The notes below the pieces were generated by a model. The model saw nothing but the letters and a program-made list of their open reading frames with translations. It did no database searches and had not been told where the DNA came from. The translations under genes and the position numbers were made by a program. This document shows, one piece after another, positions 5,383 to 7,743 of a stretch of 7,743 nt of DNA (position 1 is the first letter of the stretch; every line of letters starts with the position of its first letter). Origin of the DNA: Candidatus Nanopelagicales bacterium (GTDB taxonomy: Bacteria > Actinomycetota > Actinomycetes > Nanopelagicales > Nanopelagicaceae); assembly GCA_030832365.1 (NCBI GenBank), contig JAURJF010000046.1:1-7743 (forward strand), given 5' to 3'.

Positions 5383-6771
5383 TTAGAGGGCTTTAAGTGC
5401 GCTTACTACCTTTGTTAAAGAGGCCTTGGCATCCCCAAATAGAAGCGTGGTCTTAGGATCATAGAGAAGTTCATTCTCAATTCCCGCAAAACCAGGTCTC
5501 ATAGATCTCTTTAGGAAGATTACATTTCCAGCTTGCGATACATCAAGAATTGGCATGCCATAGATTGGACATCCTGGAGTTGTTTTTGCAGCAGGATTAA
5601 CCACATCATTTGCTCCAATAATTAGGGCAACATCAGTTTGTGGAAATGTTGGATTAACTTCATCCATCTCAGATAACTGCTCATAGGGCACATTGGCCTC
5701 AGCAAGGAGTACATTCATATGCCCTGGCATGCGACCTGCAACAGGATGAATTCCATAAGCCACATCAATTCCTTTTGCAGATAAGAGGTCTGCCAGCTCT
5801 CTTACTGTGTGCTGAGCTTGAGCAACTGCTAGACCAAAGCCTGGAACGATTACAACTCTGCGCGCATAGTTAAGCAATATCGCTACATCATCAGCAGATC
5901 CTGATTTAACTGGCCTATCTTCCCCAGTACCTGAACTATCTTGCGGCTTTGCAGTAAATGCCCCAAATAAAGTGCCAAAGAGTGAGCGCCCCATAGCCTC
6001 TGCCATCAAGCGAGTAAGAATTGTTCCCGAGGCGCCAACTAAAGTTCCAGCAATAATTAATAGCGTTGAATCAAGAACATAGCCGCCAGCAGCAACTGTT
6101 AAACCTGTGAAGGCATTTAGCAGCGAGATAACAATAGGAACATCGGCGCCGCCAACTGGAAGAACAAATAAAATACCAAAGGCAAGTGAAAGCCCTGCAA
6201 GAACTAGCAGCGGGGTAGTACCAAGTGATGTAACAACCCAGCCGGCGCATCCAAGTGTTGCAAGAAGTGTTCCAGCGATAACAAATCTTCCCCCTGCAAA
6301 TACCACAGGTCGAGTTGTCATCAACTCTTGAAGCTTTAGGAAGGTAACAATTGAACCTGAAAACGATGTTGAGCCAACGATAACTGTAAAGACAGTTGCA
6401 ATAACAACTGTAGTTGATGCGCTCTGGCCTAGCTTTAGATATTCAACAATTGCAACAAGGGCTGCTGCTCCGCCGCCAACGCCATTAAAGAGCGCAACTA
6501 ATTGCGGCATCGCCGTCATCTGAACTCTTCTTGCTGCAGGAACTCCAATGATTAGACCAACAGCAATAGCTCCCAGGATCCAGCCAAGATTATTTAGGGG
6601 AAGCTGGCCATCGCTGCTATAGAAAAAGACAGTAATAGTTGCAATGGTGGCTCCTGCTGCTCCAAGAAGATTTCCTCGCCTTGCAGTTCTTGGGTGAGAT
6701 AGCCCTTTAAGCGCCAGAATAAACATAACCCCCGCGCCAAGACCGATTAATTCATATAAAAAGCGGCTCAT
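5383..6771 (-). CDS. pntB: NAD(P) transhydrogenase subunit beta
   Basis: Beta subunit of the proton-translocating nicotinamide nucleotide transhydrogenase. It carries most of membrane domain II and the cytoplasmic NADP(H)-binding domain III, and couples proton inflow to hydride transfer from NADH to NADP+. The length of 462 aa is normal. Residues 1-270 hold about eight to nine hydrophobic helices, with the conserved segment MTAMPQLVALFNGVGGGAAA (85-104). Domain III follows a linker (about 275-295) and shows VVIVPGFGLAVAQAQ (306-320), IHPVAGRMPGHMNVLLAEA (341-359), MDEVNPTF (369-376), ALIIGANDVVNPAA (382-395), GCPIYGMPILDV (400-411) and FLKRSMRPGFAGIENELLY (419-437). Asn96 appears to sit where E. 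coli PntB has its proton-path His91. The ATG directly abuts the pntAb stop codon (TAAATG), with AGGTGA 7 nt upstream, which indicates translational coupling. Confidence 0.97.
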   Translation of the reverse strand: MSRFLYELIGLGAGVMFILALKGLSHPRTARRGNLLGAAGATIATITVFFYSSDGQLPLNNLGWILGAIAVGLIIGVPAARRVQMTAMPQLVALFNGVGGGAAALVAIVEYLKLGQSASTTVVIATVFTVIVGSTSFSGSIVTFLKLQELMTTRPVVFAGGRFVIAGTLLATLGCAGWVVTSLGTTPLLVLAGLSLAFGILFVLPVGGADVPIVISLLNAFTGLTVAAGGYVLDSTLLIIAGTLVGASGTILTRLMAEAMGRSLFGTLFGAFTAKPQDSSGTGEDRPVKSGSADDVAILLNYARRVVIVPGFGLAVAQAQHTVRELADLLSAKGIDVAYGIHPVAGRMPGHMNVLLAEANVPYEQLSEMDEVNPTFPQTDVALIIGANDVVNPAAKTTPGCPIYGMPILDVSQAGNVIFLKRSMRPGFAGIENELLYDPKTTLLFGDAKASLTKVVSALKAL

Positions 6772-7077
6772 TTACTTATCACCTGAGCCTTTATTCTTTG
6801 CGCCCTTGCCTTTAAACATCTCGAGCATGCGATCTGTAACAACAAATCCACCAACCATATTAATTGTGGCAAGGACAATGGCAGCTAGCGATAAACCAAG
6901 CTCTAACGAGTTATCGCTATGGTCTGCCACAATAATTGCGCCCACCAAGATAACGCCGTGAATTGCATTGGCACCGCTCATAAGTGGGGTGTGAAGAGTT
7001 GATGAGACCTTGGAAACTACCTCAAAGCCAACAAATATAGAGAGTGTAAATATGGAGATTATCGCCATTGCTTCCAT
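6772..7077 (-). CDS. pntAb: NAD(P) transhydrogenase subunit alpha part 2 (membrane)
   Basis: Small membrane subunit of the three-subunit transhydrogenase, corresponding to the C-terminal membrane part of E. coli PntA. It completes domain II with PntB. It has three hydrophobic helices (about 3-21, 38-53, 57-80), the highly conserved FVGFEVVSKVSSTLHTPLMS (about 15-34) and SGANAIHGVILVGA, and a basic cytoplasmic tail (MFKGKGAKNKGSGDK). I chose the ATG at 7077 (101 aa, MEAMAIISIF): it lies 4 nt after the pntAa stop, has AAGGAAGG 12 nt upstream, and gives the usual family length. A GTG at 7089 would add four residues (MHKT) and overlap pntAa by 8 bp, but the purine tract would then touch the start codon. 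The stop codon abuts the pntB start. Confidence 0.94.
   Translation of the reverse strand: MEAMAIISIFTLSIFVGFEVVSKVSSTLHTPLMSGANAIHGVILVGAIIVADHSDNSLELGLSLAAIVLATINMVGGFVVTDRMLEMFKGKGAKNKGSGDK
6779..6784 (-). promoter_or_regulatory. Ribosome-binding site of pntB
   Basis: AGGTGA on the minus strand, 7 nt before the pntB ATG, matches the anti-Shine-Dalgarno sequence well. It lies within the last codons of pntAb, so translation of the two membrane subunits is probably coupled. Confidence 0.65.
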
Positions 7078-7081
7078 TGTT

Positions 7082-7743
7082 TTATGCACCCTTCCTTAGA
7101 TTTCCACCATGGGTAAGGGCTGAGGCATCAATAATTTCATCAGAGAAATCTGGAGCAACTGCGCCATCTTTAACCATCAATAAAAGAAGATTGACCATAT
7201 TTCTTGAGAGCAAGTAAGAAGAGTGAAATGGCAATTGGCTTGGAACATCTTTTCCGCCCCAGAGCAGAACTGAATTTCCAACGGTGATTACCTCACCTGG
7301 CTTTGATCCTTCAACATTTCCACCGCTTTCAGCAGCAAGATCAACAATTACTGAACCAGGAGCCATCGCTTGATACATCTGCTTTGTAACTAGCATTGGC
7401 GCAGCCCTTCCTGGCACGGCTGCTGTAGTAATCAAGACATGAGATTTTGTGATGTAGGGAGTGAGTAGTTCTCGCTGTTTTGCTGCGCGCTCCTCGCTCA
7501 TCTCTCTGGCATAACCTCCAGAGCCTTCAAGTGCTTCTAACTCTAAATCAATAAAGGTAGCTCCCATTGATTTAACTTCATCAGCAGATGATGGGCGAAC
7601 ATCATAGGCAGAGACCACAGCTCCTAGTCTTCTAGAGGTTGCAATTGCTTGCAGTCCTGCAACGCCTGCGCCAAGAACTAGAACATTTGCAGGGGTAACA
7701 GTTCCGGCCGCAGTCATAAGTAATGGGAAAAAACGCGGAGAGA
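7082..7743 (-). CDS. pntAa: NAD(P) transhydrogenase subunit alpha part 1 (NAD(H)-binding), 5'-partial
   Basis: Soluble domain I subunit that binds NAD(H) and exchanges hydride with NADP(H) held by PntB. The frame stays open through the window edge: SPRFFPLL precedes the Met at 7717 and continues the conserved FFPxLMTAAGT stretch, so that Met is internal and the true start is outside. About 219 residues are visible of an expected 360-390. They contain the Rossmann motif VLVLGAGVAGLQA (about 7655-7684), the ribose-binding acidic end AYDVRP, the mobile-loop region GGYAREMSEE, and TTAAVPGRAAPMLV, PGSVIVDLAAESGGN and NLLLLMVKDG. The RQD-loop region lies before the visible part. The separate stop before pntAb shows the split three-subunit form also known from Rhodospirillum rubrum. 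It is intact as far as visible. Confidence 0.97.
   Translation of the reverse strand, partial: SPRFFPLLMTAAGTVTPANVLVLGAGVAGLQAIATSRRLGAVVSAYDVRPSSADEVKSMGATFIDLELEALEGSGGYAREMSEERAAKQRELLTPYITKSHVLITTAAVPGRAAPMLVTKQMYQAMAPGSVIVDLAAESGGNVEGSKPGEVITVGNSVLLWGGKDVPSQLPFHSSYLLSRNMVNLLLLMVKDGAVAPDFSDEIIDASALTHGGNLRKGA
7090..7097 (-). promoter_or_regulatory. Ribosome-binding site that decides the pntAb start
   Basis: AAGGAAGG on the minus strand (7097-7090) lies within the last codons of pntAa. It is 12 nt from the ATG at 7077, somewhat long but usable, and zero nt from the GTG at 7089, which is too close. This favours the ATG start. Confidence 0.5.

Noticed and set aside
6107..6331. 74-aa plus-strand open frame inside pntB
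   Set aside because: Antisense shadow of a well-conserved membrane protein gene; Ser/Thr/Pro-rich translation typical of such shadows.
7715..7717. ATG at 7717 (minus strand) as the start of pntAa
   Set aside because: The frame continues upstream with SPRFFPLL, matching the conserved PntA segment before the Rossmann fold; the Met is internal.

Overview
The window looks like a core, vertically inherited stretch of a low-GC, streamlined actinobacterial genome. The order prfB - ftsE - ftsX - S41 peptidase - smpB - ssrA is the arrangement known from Streptomyces and, in part, mycobacteria. However, the DNA is AT-leaning by eye (AGA/AGG arginine codons, AT-rich spacers), intergenic gaps are short, and several start codons look leaderless. 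Together this suggests a freshwater acI-type lineage (Nanopelagicales, such as Planktophila or Nanopelagicus). That placement is an inference from gene order and composition only.

Layout. Plus strand, bases 1-5054: the 3' part of prfB (peptide release factor 2, N-terminus outside the window); ftsE and ftsX, 2 bp apart, encoding the FtsEX divisome ABC complex; a membrane-anchored PDZ/S41 C-terminal processing peptidase; smpB; and a complete tmRNA gene (ssrA) with its own promoter and a strong hairpin terminator. Minus strand, bases 7743-5076: pntAa (5' end outside the window), pntAb and pntB, the three subunits of a proton-translocating NAD(P) transhydrogenase, followed by a small three-helix membrane protein of unknown function. 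The two strands converge on one hairpin at 5060-5084, which also encodes the last residues and stop codon of the small protein.

How the genes work together. RF2, SmpB and tmRNA form a translation termination and ribosome-rescue group. FtsEX transmits ATP hydrolysis across the membrane to cell-wall hydrolases at division, and the S41 peptidase next door acts outside the membrane, where its target is unknown. PntAa/Ab/B couples the proton gradient to NADPH formation from NADH.

I found no mobile element, CRISPR array, prophage trace, toxin-antitoxin pair or new system. The points most worth a second look are the tmRNA tag (inferred as ADKTSSDYRLAA, with arginine where alanine is usual), the repeated TANNNT box 6-7 nt before start codons, the shared terminator that is also coding, and the uncharacterised membrane protein beside the pnt genes.
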